DNA of 64,000 bases. It comes from Pelagibius sp965227505 (GTDB lineage: Bacteria; Pseudomonadota; Alphaproteobacteria; Kiloniellales; Kiloniellaceae). The first letter of the stretch is position 1. Every line of letters begins with the position of its first letter. The stretch is taken from positions 1,736,001-1,800,000 of the forward strand of contig NZ_OZ245757.1 of NCBI RefSeq assembly GCF_965227505.1. Direction: 5' to 3'. A program made the position numbers and the translations under genes. The notes below the pieces were generated by a model. The model did no database searches and was not told the DNA's origin. It saw only the letters and a program-made list of their open reading frames with translations. Of this stretch, positions 51,945-60,420 are shown piece after piece.

Positions 51945-53102
51945 GTGCGCCGCGAAACCAGACTCCTGCACTACGGGCGTCCGCCTCTGCCGGGGCCGGC
52001 CAACCCACCGGTCATGCGTGCCTCGACGATACTGCATGACACGGTCGGCAGCTTCAGCGACACCCGCTCCAAGCGGGAGAGCGACGACCATGTGCTGTCC
52101 TATGGGCGCCGGGGCACGACGACGGCGCATGAACTGATGGCCGCCATTGCCGACCTTGAAGGCGGGGAGGCCTGCTATCTCTTCCCCACCGGGGTGGCGG
52201 CGCTGGCGTCGAGCCTGTCGGCTTTTCTGGGCAGCGGGGATCACCTCCTCGTCGTTGACACGGCATTTCACGCAACGAGAACGCTGTGCGACCGCGTTCT
52301 CAGCCGCAATGCTGTTACCGTCGACTATTTCCCCGCAGGCGCCACGGACCTGAGCGCCTGGGCGCGGCCCGAGACGAAAGCGGTCCTCGTCGAATCGCCG
52401 GGCTCCGGCAGCTTCGAAGTGATGGACCTGCCGCGGCTGACGGGCTGGGCGGACACGCGGGACCTGGTTGTCATCGCCGACAACACCTACGGATCGGCCT
52501 GGCTCTATCAGCCCCTGCAACTCGGCTGCCATGTCTCGGTGGTCGCCGGAACGAAGTATCTCAGCGGTCACGCCGACGTCATGATGGGCGCCGCCACGGC
52601 AAACCGCAGGGCTGCCGCACGGCTGCGTGAAGCGGTGATCGCCACGGGCCAGACGCTTGCCCCCGACGATGCCTACGCCACCCTGCGCGGCATGCGCACC
52701 CTCAACCTGCGCCTGGAACGTCATGAGCGCAATGCCCTAGACCTGGCCGACTGGTTCGCAGAGCGCCCGGAGGTGATGTCGGTGCTCCATCCAGGCCGGC
52801 CCGACCATCCCGGCGCCGCGCTCTGGAAGCGCGATGCCAGAGGCTGCAACGGGCTGTTTTCGGTCATCTTCAAAGAGGGCTTCCCGCTCAACGGCTTTCT
52901 GGATCGCCTTCGGTTTTTCGCCATCGGGACGTCATGGGGCGGGTTCGAGAGCCTCGCCCTGCCGATCGACCCGCGCAAAGGCCGGCTTGACGGCCACCGG
53001 CTTCCGGCCGGGCCGGCCGCGCGCTTCCACGCCGGCCTGGAGCATGTCGACGATCTGATGGAAGACCTGGCGCAGGGGATGGCCGCAGTCCTGTCGAGAT
53101 AG
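51945..53102 (+). CDS. Cys/Met-metabolism PLP enzyme (cystathionine beta-lyase-like)
   Basis: 385 residues, fold type I. The PLP lysine lies in 'GTKYLSGHADVMMG'. 'VLSYGRRGTTTAHEL' and 'FPTGVAALASSL' are family motifs, and the aspartate in 'ADNTYGSAW' binds the pyridine nitrogen. The C-terminal 'GTSWGGFESL' is typical of MetC and relatives. It would release a thiol or H2S from a sulfur amino acid. It starts with GTG 3 bp after the rhodanese stop, so the products are closely coupled: the lyase could provide the thiol that the dioxygenase consumes. Confidence 0.88.
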   Translation: MRRETRLLHYGRPPLPGPANPPVMRASTILHDTVGSFSDTRSKRESDDHVLSYGRRGTTTAHELMAAIADLEGGEACYLFPTGVAALASSLSAFLGSGDHLLVVDTAFHATRTLCDRVLSRNAVTVDYFPAGATDLSAWARPETKAVLVESPGSGSFEVMDLPRLTGWADTRDLVVIADNTYGSAWLYQPLQLGCHVSVVAGTKYLSGHADVMMGAATANRRAAARLREAVIATGQTLAPDDAYATLRGMRTLNLRLERHERNALDLADWFAERPEVMSVLHPGRPDHPGAALWKRDARGCNGLFSVIFKEGFPLNGFLDRLRFFAIGTSWGGFESLALPIDPRKGRLDGHRLPAGPAARFHAGLEHVDDLMEDLAQGMAAVLSR

Positions 53103-53189
53103 GGACCCGCGCGTCCCGTCTGCCTGTCGAGTCCGCACAGGAAACTGCGGCCGACCGCCGGGTTCGGAACACGCCCCCGAAGATCTGCC

Positions 53190-54428
53190 CTAGGAGGCCA
53201 GCCTCTCTATCCGGCCCGCATCGCTCGCAATGCCGTCGTCGAAGAGCGACGCGATCTCGTTGGCCGGCAAGCCTGCGACGTCAGCCAGGACCTCCTCGGT
53301 GTGCTCACCCAGTCTGGGTGCGGCCTTGGGCTGCTGGCGTTCCAGCGACGAGAACGACAAAGGCGAACCCGGGACGGGATAGCGTCCAATCCCCGGCTGA
53401 TCGAGCTCTGAAAAGAGCGGGTTCTCGGTCGTCAGATCAGGGTCCTGTTCGACCGCTTCGGCAAAGCTGCGAAAGACCGACCAGGTCAGGCCGGCGGCAT
53501 TGAAGGCGTCCTCGAAATCGGCCAGCCTGCGTGCGGCGAACCATGGGCCGAGAATGCCGGTGATCTCATGGCGCATCTTCCAGCGCACCCCTTCGTCACT
53601 GAGGTCCACGCCATGCGTGCGCTCTAGGGCGGCCATGCTCTCCGAGGTGCCCGTGACCTCGACGATCTTGCGCCACTGCCGCTCGGTCAGGCCGATCACC
53701 ATCACCCGGCGACCGTCCCTGCAGAGGAAATCCTGTCCGTAGGCGCCATAGAGCGCGTTCCCGCACTTGCCCCGGTTCTCACCGTTGACGGCCACCTCAG
53801 CGATGATCCCGAGATTGCCCAGCATGGCGGCCGCAACGTCCTTGAGCGTCAGGTCGACGGCCTGGCCTTCGCCACTGCGAAGCCGGCGGCGTTCGGCGGC
53901 AAGAAGGCCGGATACCACCATGTTTCCGGCAATACAGTCCCAGGCCGGCAGCGCGTGAGCGACCGGCTCACTGCTGCCTTCCGGTCCGGTTGCATCGGGA
54001 AAGCCGATGGACGGGTTTATCGAATAGTCGACGGCCGGGCGCCCATGGCGGTCGCCAAGCAACGACACCATGCACAGGTCGGGGCGCGCCTGAGAAAGGG
54101 ATTCGTAGTCCGTCCAACCGGGAACCCGCAGGTTGGTGATAAACAGTCCTGCATCCCTTCCGGGCGCGGCGATAATCTCACTGGCGATCTCCCGTCCCCG
54201 CGGCGACTTTATGTCGATGGCGACGGAGCGCTTTCCCTTGTTGAGGCCTGCCCAGAACAGGCTTTCCCCGGACCTCGTCACCGGCCAGCGGCTGTAGTCC
54301 AGCCCGCCTTGGGGCCGGTCGATGCGGATCACGTCCGCGCCCATCTGGGCGAGCGTCATGCCCGCCAGCGGGACGGCAACGAAGGCCGAACTCTCGATCA
54401 CCCGCATTCCATGGAGAACACCGTTCAT
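53190..54428 (-). CDS. mct: Family III CoA transferase, mesaconyl-CoA C1-C4 transferase-like
   Basis: 412 residues, CaiB/BaiF fold. The opening 'GMRVIESSAFVAVPLAGMTL' and 'GGLDYSRWPVT...LFWAGLNKGKRS' match 2-methylfumaryl-CoA isomerase (Mct), which moves CoA within mesaconate from C1 to C4. The nucleophilic Asp is probably that in 'PAWDCIAGNM'. The start ATG at 54428 overlaps the hydratase stop (TGATG). A GTG nine bases earlier is less likely. It pairs with the hydratase upstream, whose substrate is the Mct product. Confidence 0.82.
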   Translation of the reverse strand: MNGVLHGMRVIESSAFVAVPLAGMTLAQMGADVIRIDRPQGGLDYSRWPVTRSGESLFWAGLNKGKRSVAIDIKSPRGREIASEIIAAPGRDAGLFITNLRVPGWTDYESLSQARPDLCMVSLLGDRHGRPAVDYSINPSIGFPDATGPEGSSEPVAHALPAWDCIAGNMVVSGLLAAERRRLRSGEGQAVDLTLKDVAAAMLGNLGIIAEVAVNGENRGKCGNALYGAYGQDFLCRDGRRVMVIGLTERQWRKIVEVTGTSESMAALERTHGVDLSDEGVRWKMRHEITGILGPWFAARRLADFEDAFNAAGLTWSVFRSFAEAVEQDPDLTTENPLFSELDQPGIGRYPVPGSPLSFSSLERQQPKAAPRLGEHTEEVLADVAGLPANEIASLFDDGIASDAGRIERLAS

Positions 54429-55309
54429 CAGTCCCACTCCATCTTCGCTTGCAGACCTTGATGCCCCGCTGCAGCGCCGGCGCAGAGGGCGATCGCCCGC
54501 TCGCCGGGCAGGCGCGATCCCAAGAGGCGCAGAGGTCCGTCGTTGAACATCGGATGCACACCGCGGAACGCGAAGCCTGCCGGTCGCATGGCGGTGTGAC
54601 GACAGGCGGCTTCGATCAGCAGGGTCGCCTGAAGCGGCCCGTGCACGACGAGGGCCGGATACTTCTCGACGTCGCGGGCATAGGGAAGGTCGTAGTGGAT
54701 GCGATGGGCATTGGCGGTCGCTGCGGAGTAGCGGAACAGCCGCGCTTCATTGATCGCCACGGTCTCGTCGAACACGGTGTCCTCAGGCAACGGAACCGCC
54801 TTGGGCGGTCGGAAGCGATCGGGAATGTTCAGATAGACGATGTCCTGTGTTTCTTCGATCCTCCCGCCGTGCTCGCCTTCGATCACATGGCCGACACGCA
54901 CGAAGACCATCGGCCCCGCCGCGCCCGCCTTTTCCGTGACCGACAGGATTTCGGACTGCCGATGCAGCGGTTCAGCGATCCTGAGATCACCCGAAAACGT
55001 CAGGCGGCCTGCCGCCCACATCCGCCGTGAAAACCCCAGCGGCGGCAGGAACTTTCCGAGCGCGGGATGACCGTCCCGCCCCAGTTCCGCAAGGGGCACG
55101 AAGTCCGGAAAGGCCGCCCAGTGCCACAGCCAGGGCATGGCTGAGCCGGGTCGGATCTCGACAGGAGCCGACGTCGGATGGCCGACGGCGGCGCCCAGCA
55201 TGCCGGCCAGTTCGGGCGTGAGCGCGCCCCGGCGCTCTTCCCGGCGCCCCACCCAGGCCTGTGCGTCCTGCGTGATCGCATCGGGGCGGAGCGCTGCGGC
55301 CTCGCTCAT
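54428..55309 (-). CDS. meh: MaoC/FAS1-type hydratase, mesaconyl-C4-CoA hydratase-like
   Basis: 293 residues, double hotdog. The C-terminal hydratase motif is 'FRYSAATANAHRIHYDLPYA' (D/H-type active site), followed by 'VVHGPLQATLL'. The N-terminal hotdog has 'FLPPLGFSRRMWAAGRLTFS'. The family (HTD2/3-methylfumaryl-CoA hydratase) hydrates mesaconyl-C4-CoA to citramalyl-CoA. Adjacent to Mct and overlapping the SucD-like gene by 4 nt. The lyase that would split citramalyl-CoA into acetyl-CoA and pyruvate is not in the operon. Confidence 0.8.
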   Translation of the reverse strand: MSEAAALRPDAITQDAQAWVGRREERRGALTPELAGMLGAAVGHPTSAPVEIRPGSAMPWLWHWAAFPDFVPLAELGRDGHPALGKFLPPLGFSRRMWAAGRLTFSGDLRIAEPLHRQSEILSVTEKAGAAGPMVFVRVGHVIEGEHGGRIEETQDIVYLNIPDRFRPPKAVPLPEDTVFDETVAINEARLFRYSAATANAHRIHYDLPYARDVEKYPALVVHGPLQATLLIEAACRHTAMRPAGFAFRGVHPMFNDGPLRLLGSRLPGERAIALCAGAAAGHQGLQAKMEWD

Positions 55310-56202
55310 GCCGCGGCCTGCTTCACCAAAACGGCGGCAACGGTCTCGCCCATCACCGAAGGGTTGGCGGCGACGGTGATGCCCACGGCACTCAGCAGTT
55401 CGACCTTCTCCTGCGCACTCTCTCCGAAAGCGGAGATGATCGCGCCGGCGTGACCCATCTTGCGGCCCTTCGGGGCTGACAACCCGGCGACATAGGCGAC
55501 CACGGGCTTGGTCATGTGATCGCGGACGAAGGCTGCAGCCTCGGCCTCCTGCGGCCCCCCGATTTCCCCGATCATCATGACCGCGTCCGTTTCCGCATCC
55601 GCTTCGAACAGCTCGAGGATGTCGCGGAAAGACGAACCGTTGATCGGGTCGCCACCGATTCCGACCGACGTCGACACGCCGATGCCCAGTGCCTGCATCT
55701 GGCTCGCAGCCTCATAGCCAAGCGTCCCCGACCGTCCGACAATACCGACCCGGCCGGGCGCATAGATGTGGGGCGGCATGATGCCCATGAAGGCCCTGCC
55801 GGGGGAGATGACCCCGGCACAGTTCGGCCCGATCAGCCGCATCTTCCGCTCCTTCGGGTAGCGGCGCAGGAACCGTTTGACGCGCATCATGTCCTGGGCC
55901 GGGATTCCGTCGGTCACGCAGACTGCCGTGCGGATGCCGGTATCCGCCGCTTCCATGATGGCGTCGGCAGCAAAGGGGGGCGGCACGAAGAGCAGGCTGG
56001 CTTCCGCGCCGGTTGCCTCGACGGCCTGACGCACGGTGTCGAAGACCGGACGGTTCAGCACCGTCGTTCCACCTTTGCCCGGAGTGACGCCTGCAACGAC
56101 CCGGCTGCCTGCCTCGATCATCTCCTGGGTGTGGAACTGCCCGATGCGCCCCGAGATCCCCTGCACCACGATCTTCGTCGTCTCGTCAACCAGGATGGCC
56201 AT
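55306..56202 (-). CDS. Succinyl/malate-CoA ligase alpha subunit (SucD/MtkB-like)
   Basis: 298 residues. CoA-binding N-terminus ('VVQGISGRIGQFHTQEMI'), phosphohistidine in 'KGRKMGHAGAI' and 'IGPNCAGVISPG' are intact. With the beta subunit upstream it would make a dicarboxylyl-CoA from ATP and CoA. Its partners (aminotransferase, Mct, Meh) favour malate, citramalate, mesaconate or itaconate over the TCA-cycle role, which would normally sit beside sucAB or mdh. Confidence 0.9.
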   Translation of the reverse strand: MAILVDETTKIVVQGISGRIGQFHTQEMIEAGSRVVAGVTPGKGGTTVLNRPVFDTVRQAVEATGAEASLLFVPPPFAADAIMEAADTGIRTAVCVTDGIPAQDMMRVKRFLRRYPKERKMRLIGPNCAGVISPGRAFMGIMPPHIYAPGRVGIVGRSGTLGYEAASQMQALGIGVSTSVGIGGDPINGSSFRDILELFEADAETDAVMMIGEIGGPQEAEAAAFVRDHMTKPVVAYVAGLSAPKGRKMGHAGAIISAFGESAQEKVELLSAVGITVAANPSVMGETVAAVLVKQAAA

Positions 56203-56214
56203 GGCGGATCTCCC

Positions 56215-57390
56215 TCAGGCGGCGGCGGACTGGTCGCAGGCCGCGACGGCGGCCGTCGCCGCCTCGCCCAGCGTGGCGGCCGCAACGATTGGCAGTTCGG
56301 ACCCCTGCAGGATCGCGCGGCCTTCGCGAACATTCGTTCCGGCCAGACGAACGACCACGGGTACGGTCACGTTCAGGTCGCGATAGGCCTGAATGATCCC
56401 GTTGGCGATCCAGTCGCAGCGATTGATGCCGGCGAAGATGTTTATGAGAATCACGCGGACCTTCGGGTCCGACAACACCGTGCGGAACGCCTGGCAGACC
56501 CGCTCGGGGCTCGCGCCGCCGCCGATGTCCAGGAAGTTCGCCGGCTCTCCCCCCGCAAGCTTGATCATGTCCATGGTGGCCATGGCAAGGCCGGCACCGT
56601 TGGTGATGCAGCCGATATCCCCGTCAAGCCCGACATAGGCCAGACCGCTGTCGCCGGCCATGGCTTCCCGCGGGTCTTCCTGGCTCGGGTCGCGCAGGGC
56701 GGCGACTTCGGGCCTGCGATAGACCGCGTTGGTATCGAAGCTCATCTTGGCATCGAGTGCCACGAGCTCGCCGGCCTCGGTGATGACCAGCGGATTGATC
56801 TCGACCATGAGCGCATCGAGGTCGCGGTACGTGCGGTAGCAGGCCCGCAACACCGCGACCATCTGCGCGATCTGTCCTCCCTTCAGGCCGAGCGAAAAGG
56901 CGAGTTCGCGGGCCTGGTACTCCGCAAGCCCGACTGCCGGATCGACCACCATGCGCCGCAGGCTGTCGGGATCTTCCATCGCCAGCTCCTCGATCTCCAT
57001 GCCGCCGTGCGCCGAGGCAACGATCATGATCCGTTCGGACTTCCTGTCCAGCACGAGGCCGAGGTAGAGTTCCTGGCGGATACCCGTGGCGGCCTCGACC
57101 CAGACGCGATAGACGCCTTTTCCGGTCGAGTCCGTCTGCCGCGTCACCAGTTGCCTGCCGAACAACGTGGCCGCATATGACCGCACCTCGTCTTCGGACC
57201 GGCATAACCTGACACCGCCCGCCGCCCCGCGGCCGCCGGAGTGGATCTGCGCCTTCACGACCCAGGCATCGCCGCCCAGTTCGCGGGCGCGGTAGCCTGC
57301 CTGCTCGGGGCTGTAGGCCAGGCCGCCGCGCGGCACCGGAACGCCAAGGCCCGACAGGATCTCCTTGGCCTGGTACTCATGAATGTCCAT
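56215..57390 (-). CDS. Succinyl/malate-CoA ligase beta subunit (SucC/MtkA-like)
   Basis: 391 residues. ATP-grasp N-terminal half ('MDIHEYQAKEILSGLGVPVP', 'AQIHSGGRGAAGGV') and ligase C-terminal half ('GDIGCITNGAGLAMATMDMI', 'ILINIFAGINRCDWIANGI'). The order aminotransferase-beta-alpha resembles serine-cycle sga-mtkA-mtkB clusters. The ATG at 57390 follows GGGAGG. The open frame upstream of it is not part of the protein. Confidence 0.9.
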   Translation of the reverse strand: MDIHEYQAKEILSGLGVPVPRGGLAYSPEQAGYRARELGGDAWVVKAQIHSGGRGAAGGVRLCRSEDEVRSYAATLFGRQLVTRQTDSTGKGVYRVWVEAATGIRQELYLGLVLDRKSERIMIVASAHGGMEIEELAMEDPDSLRRMVVDPAVGLAEYQARELAFSLGLKGGQIAQMVAVLRACYRTYRDLDALMVEINPLVITEAGELVALDAKMSFDTNAVYRRPEVAALRDPSQEDPREAMAGDSGLAYVGLDGDIGCITNGAGLAMATMDMIKLAGGEPANFLDIGGGASPERVCQAFRTVLSDPKVRVILINIFAGINRCDWIANGIIQAYRDLNVTVPVVVRLAGTNVREGRAILQGSELPIVAAATLGEAATAAVAACDQSAAA

Positions 57391-57419
57391 GGAACGCCTC
57401 CCGCCCGCTGCGGTCAGGG

Positions 57420-58622
57420 TTATGCGGCCGCCAGCGCGGCCTGGGGCTCGAACTGCGCGCCATGGGCATACCATTCCTGAGCGGCGCCTACGCCGGACCC
57501 CAGCTGCAGATCACAGCCCGCACGGGACAGCGCCATCTCCGCAATCCCAAGGGCCGCAAGGCACATGCCTTCGTTCAGGTCGCCCAGATGCCCGATACGG
57601 AAGGCCTTGCCCGCCAGAAGCCCGAGGCCCGACCCGAAGGAGGTGTTGTAGTCCTCATAGGCGATCCGCAGCACCTCGCGCGCATCGATGTGTTCGGGCG
57701 TTCGCACCGCGGAGACCGTGTCGGAGTAGAGGGACGGATGCTCCGCCACGAGGCCCAGCCCCCAGGCGGCAATGCCCCGGCGCACGCCCTCGGCGAGCCG
57801 CCGGTGGCGCGCGATGACGTTGTCCAGGCCCTCGGCCTGGATGCGGTCGAGGGATTTGCGCAGTCCGTGCAGCAGCTGGGTCGGCGGCGTGTAGGGGAAG
57901 TAGCCGTCGGCGTTCATCCTCAGCATGTCGGAAAACTCGAAGTAGGCGCGCCGCATCGTGGCGGTCTTCGAGGCCTGGAGGGCCTTTTCGCTGACAGCGA
58001 GGATACCGAGCCCGGCGGGCAGCATCAGCCCCTTCTGGCTGCCGGTCACGGCAAGGTCGACGCCCCAGTCGTCCATCCTGAAATCGATGGATGCGACGGA
58101 GGACACGCCGTCGACGAACAGCAAGGCATCGTGAAAGCTCTCGTCCAGCGCGCGGCGCACCGCCGCCACGTTCGCGGTCACGCCGGTCGCCGTTTCGTTG
58201 TGGGTGACGAAGACGGCCTTGATCTCGTCCGCGACATCCGCGGCCAGGCGGCGGGCGTACTCCGCCTGGGGCACACCCTCGCCCCAGGGGACGTCGATCA
58301 CCTCGACGTCCAGGCCAAGCCGCTCGGCCATTTCCACCCAGAGCGTCGAAAACTGGCCGAAGCGGGACATCAGCACCTTGTCCCCAGGATTCAGCGTGTT
58401 GGTGATCGCCGCTTCCCAGGCGGCACTGCCCGATCCGGGATAGATCATCACGGATCCGGACGTGGTCCTGAAAACCGCCTTGAGGTCGGCGAACAACCCC
58501 AGGGTCAGCGCCCCGAAATCGGGGGCGCGCATGTCCTGCATCGGCACGTTCATCGCCTGACGAACGGCTTCCGGCACATTTGTCGGTCCGGGAATGAAAA
58601 GGTGGGCGTGGCCAGTCTGCAT
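57420..58622 (-). CDS. Class V aminotransferase (serine-glyoxylate / aspartate-glyoxylate type)
   Basis: 400 residues. 'FIPGPTNVPEAVRQAMNVPM' opens the SGAT family. The PLP lysine is in 'VTGSQKGLMLPAGL'. It would aminate glyoxylate (to glycine) or use serine, alanine or aspartate as donor. First gene of the minus-strand operon, 88 bp from the 36-bp palindrome. AAGGAGGAAA lies just upstream of the start. With a malate-CoA-ligase pair it recalls the serine cycle, but hydroxypyruvate reductase and malyl-CoA lyase are absent here. Confidence 0.88.
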   Translation of the reverse strand: MQTGHAHLFIPGPTNVPEAVRQAMNVPMQDMRAPDFGALTLGLFADLKAVFRTTSGSVMIYPGSGSAAWEAAITNTLNPGDKVLMSRFGQFSTLWVEMAERLGLDVEVIDVPWGEGVPQAEYARRLAADVADEIKAVFVTHNETATGVTANVAAVRRALDESFHDALLFVDGVSSVASIDFRMDDWGVDLAVTGSQKGLMLPAGLGILAVSEKALQASKTATMRRAYFEFSDMLRMNADGYFPYTPPTQLLHGLRKSLDRIQAEGLDNVIARHRRLAEGVRRGIAAWGLGLVAEHPSLYSDTVSAVRTPEHIDAREVLRIAYEDYNTSFGSGLGLLAGKAFRIGHLGDLNEGMCLAALGIAEMALSRAGCDLQLGSGVGAAQEWYAHGAQFEPQAALAAA

Positions 58623-58709
58623 AACGGCGTTTCCTCCTTGTTATCAGCCGGACGATGCCCGCGCCGGGCCGAAACGCGAAACAAAAACGGGTCTTGCTGT
58701 GGATGCGAA

Positions 58710-58745
58710 ATTCCACAAATTTACAAATTTGTAAAATTGTGGAAT
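58710..58745. promoter_or_regulatory. 36-bp near-perfect palindrome between the aminotransferase operon and the ScfR gene
   Basis: The two 18-bp halves are reverse complements with one mismatch. The centre TTTACAAATTTGTAAA is a perfect 16-bp palindrome, flanked by ATTCCACAA and TTGTGGAAT. It starts 88 bp from the aminotransferase start and ends 18 bp before the ScfR start, so a bound regulator would block its own promoter. Very AT-rich against high-GC DNA. Confidence 0.75.
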
Positions 58746-58762
58746 CTCCGGTATAACCGGCC

Positions 58763-60169
58763 ATGCTCAAGACTTTCATCGGACCCAGGCTGCGGCGCCT
58801 TCGGGTCGAGAACGGGCAGACCCAGGCGCAGATGGCAAAGGCGCTGGGGATCAGCACGTCCTACGTGAATCTGCTGGAGAAGAACGAGCGCAGCGTTTCC
58901 GTTCCGGTGCTTTTGAAGCTGCTGGAAAGCTATGACGTGGACTGGCGCGAGATCGCCGAGGACGACAGCTCCGCGGTCCTCGCCGACCTTCGTGGCGCCC
59001 TGCAGGACCCCATTTTCGATACGGGGCGGCCCGATCTGCCGCAGCTGCGGGCGGCCCTGACCCACAGCCCTGACCTGGCGACCAGCTTTCTCAGGCTCCA
59101 TCGCGCCTATCTGGCGGCGACCGACCAGCTGATGAGCGTATCGGGCGCCGGAGAACCGGCCCAATCGCTCCAGGCGACCTCGCCGGAGGCCGCTGTCCTC
59201 AACTTTTTCCGACAGCATCAGAACTACTTCGAAGATCTTGAGAAGGCCGCAGAGGGCTTTTGGGGCGGGCAGCGTGTCACCGCCGACGATGTCTATGCCG
59301 GTGTCAAAAAACGCCTGCAGGACCAACTGGGCCTGCATGTGCGCCTCGTCCCGGTGAGCGAGATGCCGGCCACGCTGCGCGAGTACGATGAGGAGCGGCG
59401 GGAGGTCCGGTTGTCGGAAGCCCTCGACCATCCGAACCGGGTCTTCCAGCTTGTTCATGTCTCCGCCCTTCTGGAGCAGCGCGATGTCATCGATGGGCTC
59501 TTGTCGAAGTCCAGGCTCGACAATGCCAACGGCCTTGCCCGCTGCCGGGTGGAGCTTGCCAACTACTTCGCGGCGGCCGTCCTGATGCCCTACCGGCCGT
59601 TCATGACCGAGGCGCTGGAGAGCAAGTATGACTTCGATCATCTTGCCACGCGCTTTGGTGTCAGCTTCGAGCAAGCCTGTCACCGCGCCACCACATTGCA
59701 ACGGCGGGGCGCAAGGGGCGTGCCGTTCTTCTTCCTGCGCATCGACAAGGCCGGGAACGTGACGAAGCGGTTCAACGCCACGGACTTCCACCTTGCGGAG
59801 TACGGCGGTGCCTGCCCGCGGCTGGATGTCCATACATCCTTTCGGACGCCCGGCCGCATTCTTTCCCAGCTTGTCGAGATGCCGGACTCCAGCCAGTACT
59901 TCGTGATTTCCCGAACCGTCGACCGGCCGAGCTTCGCCCGCCAGCATCAGGACGTGCGCCTTGCCGTCGCAATGGGCTGCGGCACCGAGCACATCGGGTC
60001 AATCTGCTATGCGGACCAACTGGGCGTTCCCGCCGCGCACACGACGAAGATCGGCATCAACTGCCGGGTCTGCCCCCGCATCGACTGCGATCAGCGCGCG
60101 CACCATGCTCTTGTGCTGTCCGGCCCCGTCGATGAACGCCGCCGCGGCGCCACCCGGTATTCTTCCTAG
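58763..60169 (+). CDS. XRE-family short-chain fatty acyl regulator (ScfR/RamB type)
   Basis: 468 residues. N-terminal HTH_3 (about 8-62; 'QTQAQMAKALGISTSYVNLL'), an IrrE-like middle region in which the HExxH metalloprotease motif is lost ('RVELANYFAAAVLMPY'), and a C-terminal DUF2083 region with 'CRVCPRIDCDQRAHH', a probable Zn site. Members sense acyl-CoA levels and control glyoxylate, propionate or methylcitrate genes. Divergent from the mct-meh-ligase operon across a 36-bp palindrome, which is its likely operator. Confidence 0.9.
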   Translation: MLKTFIGPRLRRLRVENGQTQAQMAKALGISTSYVNLLEKNERSVSVPVLLKLLESYDVDWREIAEDDSSAVLADLRGALQDPIFDTGRPDLPQLRAALTHSPDLATSFLRLHRAYLAATDQLMSVSGAGEPAQSLQATSPEAAVLNFFRQHQNYFEDLEKAAEGFWGGQRVTADDVYAGVKKRLQDQLGLHVRLVPVSEMPATLREYDEERREVRLSEALDHPNRVFQLVHVSALLEQRDVIDGLLSKSRLDNANGLARCRVELANYFAAAVLMPYRPFMTEALESKYDFDHLATRFGVSFEQACHRATTLQRRGARGVPFFFLRIDKAGNVTKRFNATDFHLAEYGGACPRLDVHTSFRTPGRILSQLVEMPDSSQYFVISRTVDRPSFARQHQDVRLAVAMGCGTEHIGSICYADQLGVPAAHTTKIGINCRVCPRIDCDQRAHHALVLSGPVDERRRGATRYSS

Positions 60170-60250
60170 GATCCAGCGCCGCCGGATTCAGGCGCCCCTT
60201 AGCGGCCGCTTTGCGGCAAAGGTCCGGCGATGCCGGGCGCGCGCGCCTGG

Positions 60251-60391
60251 CTACACCAGCGTCCCAAGGTTCAGGTCGCCCTGATCGAGGTTGCCGGCGA
60301 CGTTGGTGACGGTCGCCAGAACCGTGTCGAAGACTGCGCTGAAGCACATCTCAACACCCCGGCAGTTGATCACAGGTCCCACCTTAAGTGC
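60251..60391 (-). pseudogene. Possible RTX type I secretion C-terminus remnant
   Basis: The minus frame ending at the TAG (60251-60253) reads '...FDTVLATVTNVAGNLDQGDL' and then NLGTLV-stop. It resembles the adhesin end 'FEVTLATVVNVTGELTVDDL' in position and pattern. Only about 30 residues are comparable. The frame is closed upstream by a stop within the tandem repeat, and there is no start or RTX repeat. Probably the stub of a second secreted RTX protein cut off by the rearrangement at 60369-60420. Confidence 0.4.
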
Positions 60392-60420
60392 TCAATCACA
60401 GGTCCCACCTTAAGTGCTCA
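60369..60420. repeat. 26-bp perfect tandem duplication
   Basis: Unit 60369-60394 (ATCACAGGTCCCACCTTAAG then TGCTCA) is repeated exactly at 60395-60420. It marks the point where the RTX-like remnant stops. Could be a footprint of a mobile element's ends, but no element is identified. Confidence 0.85.

Noticed and set aside
51688..52137. 149-codon plus-strand frame across the rhodanese/PLP-enzyme junction
   Set aside because: Arg/Ser/Ala-rich shadow frame of the two coupled genes.
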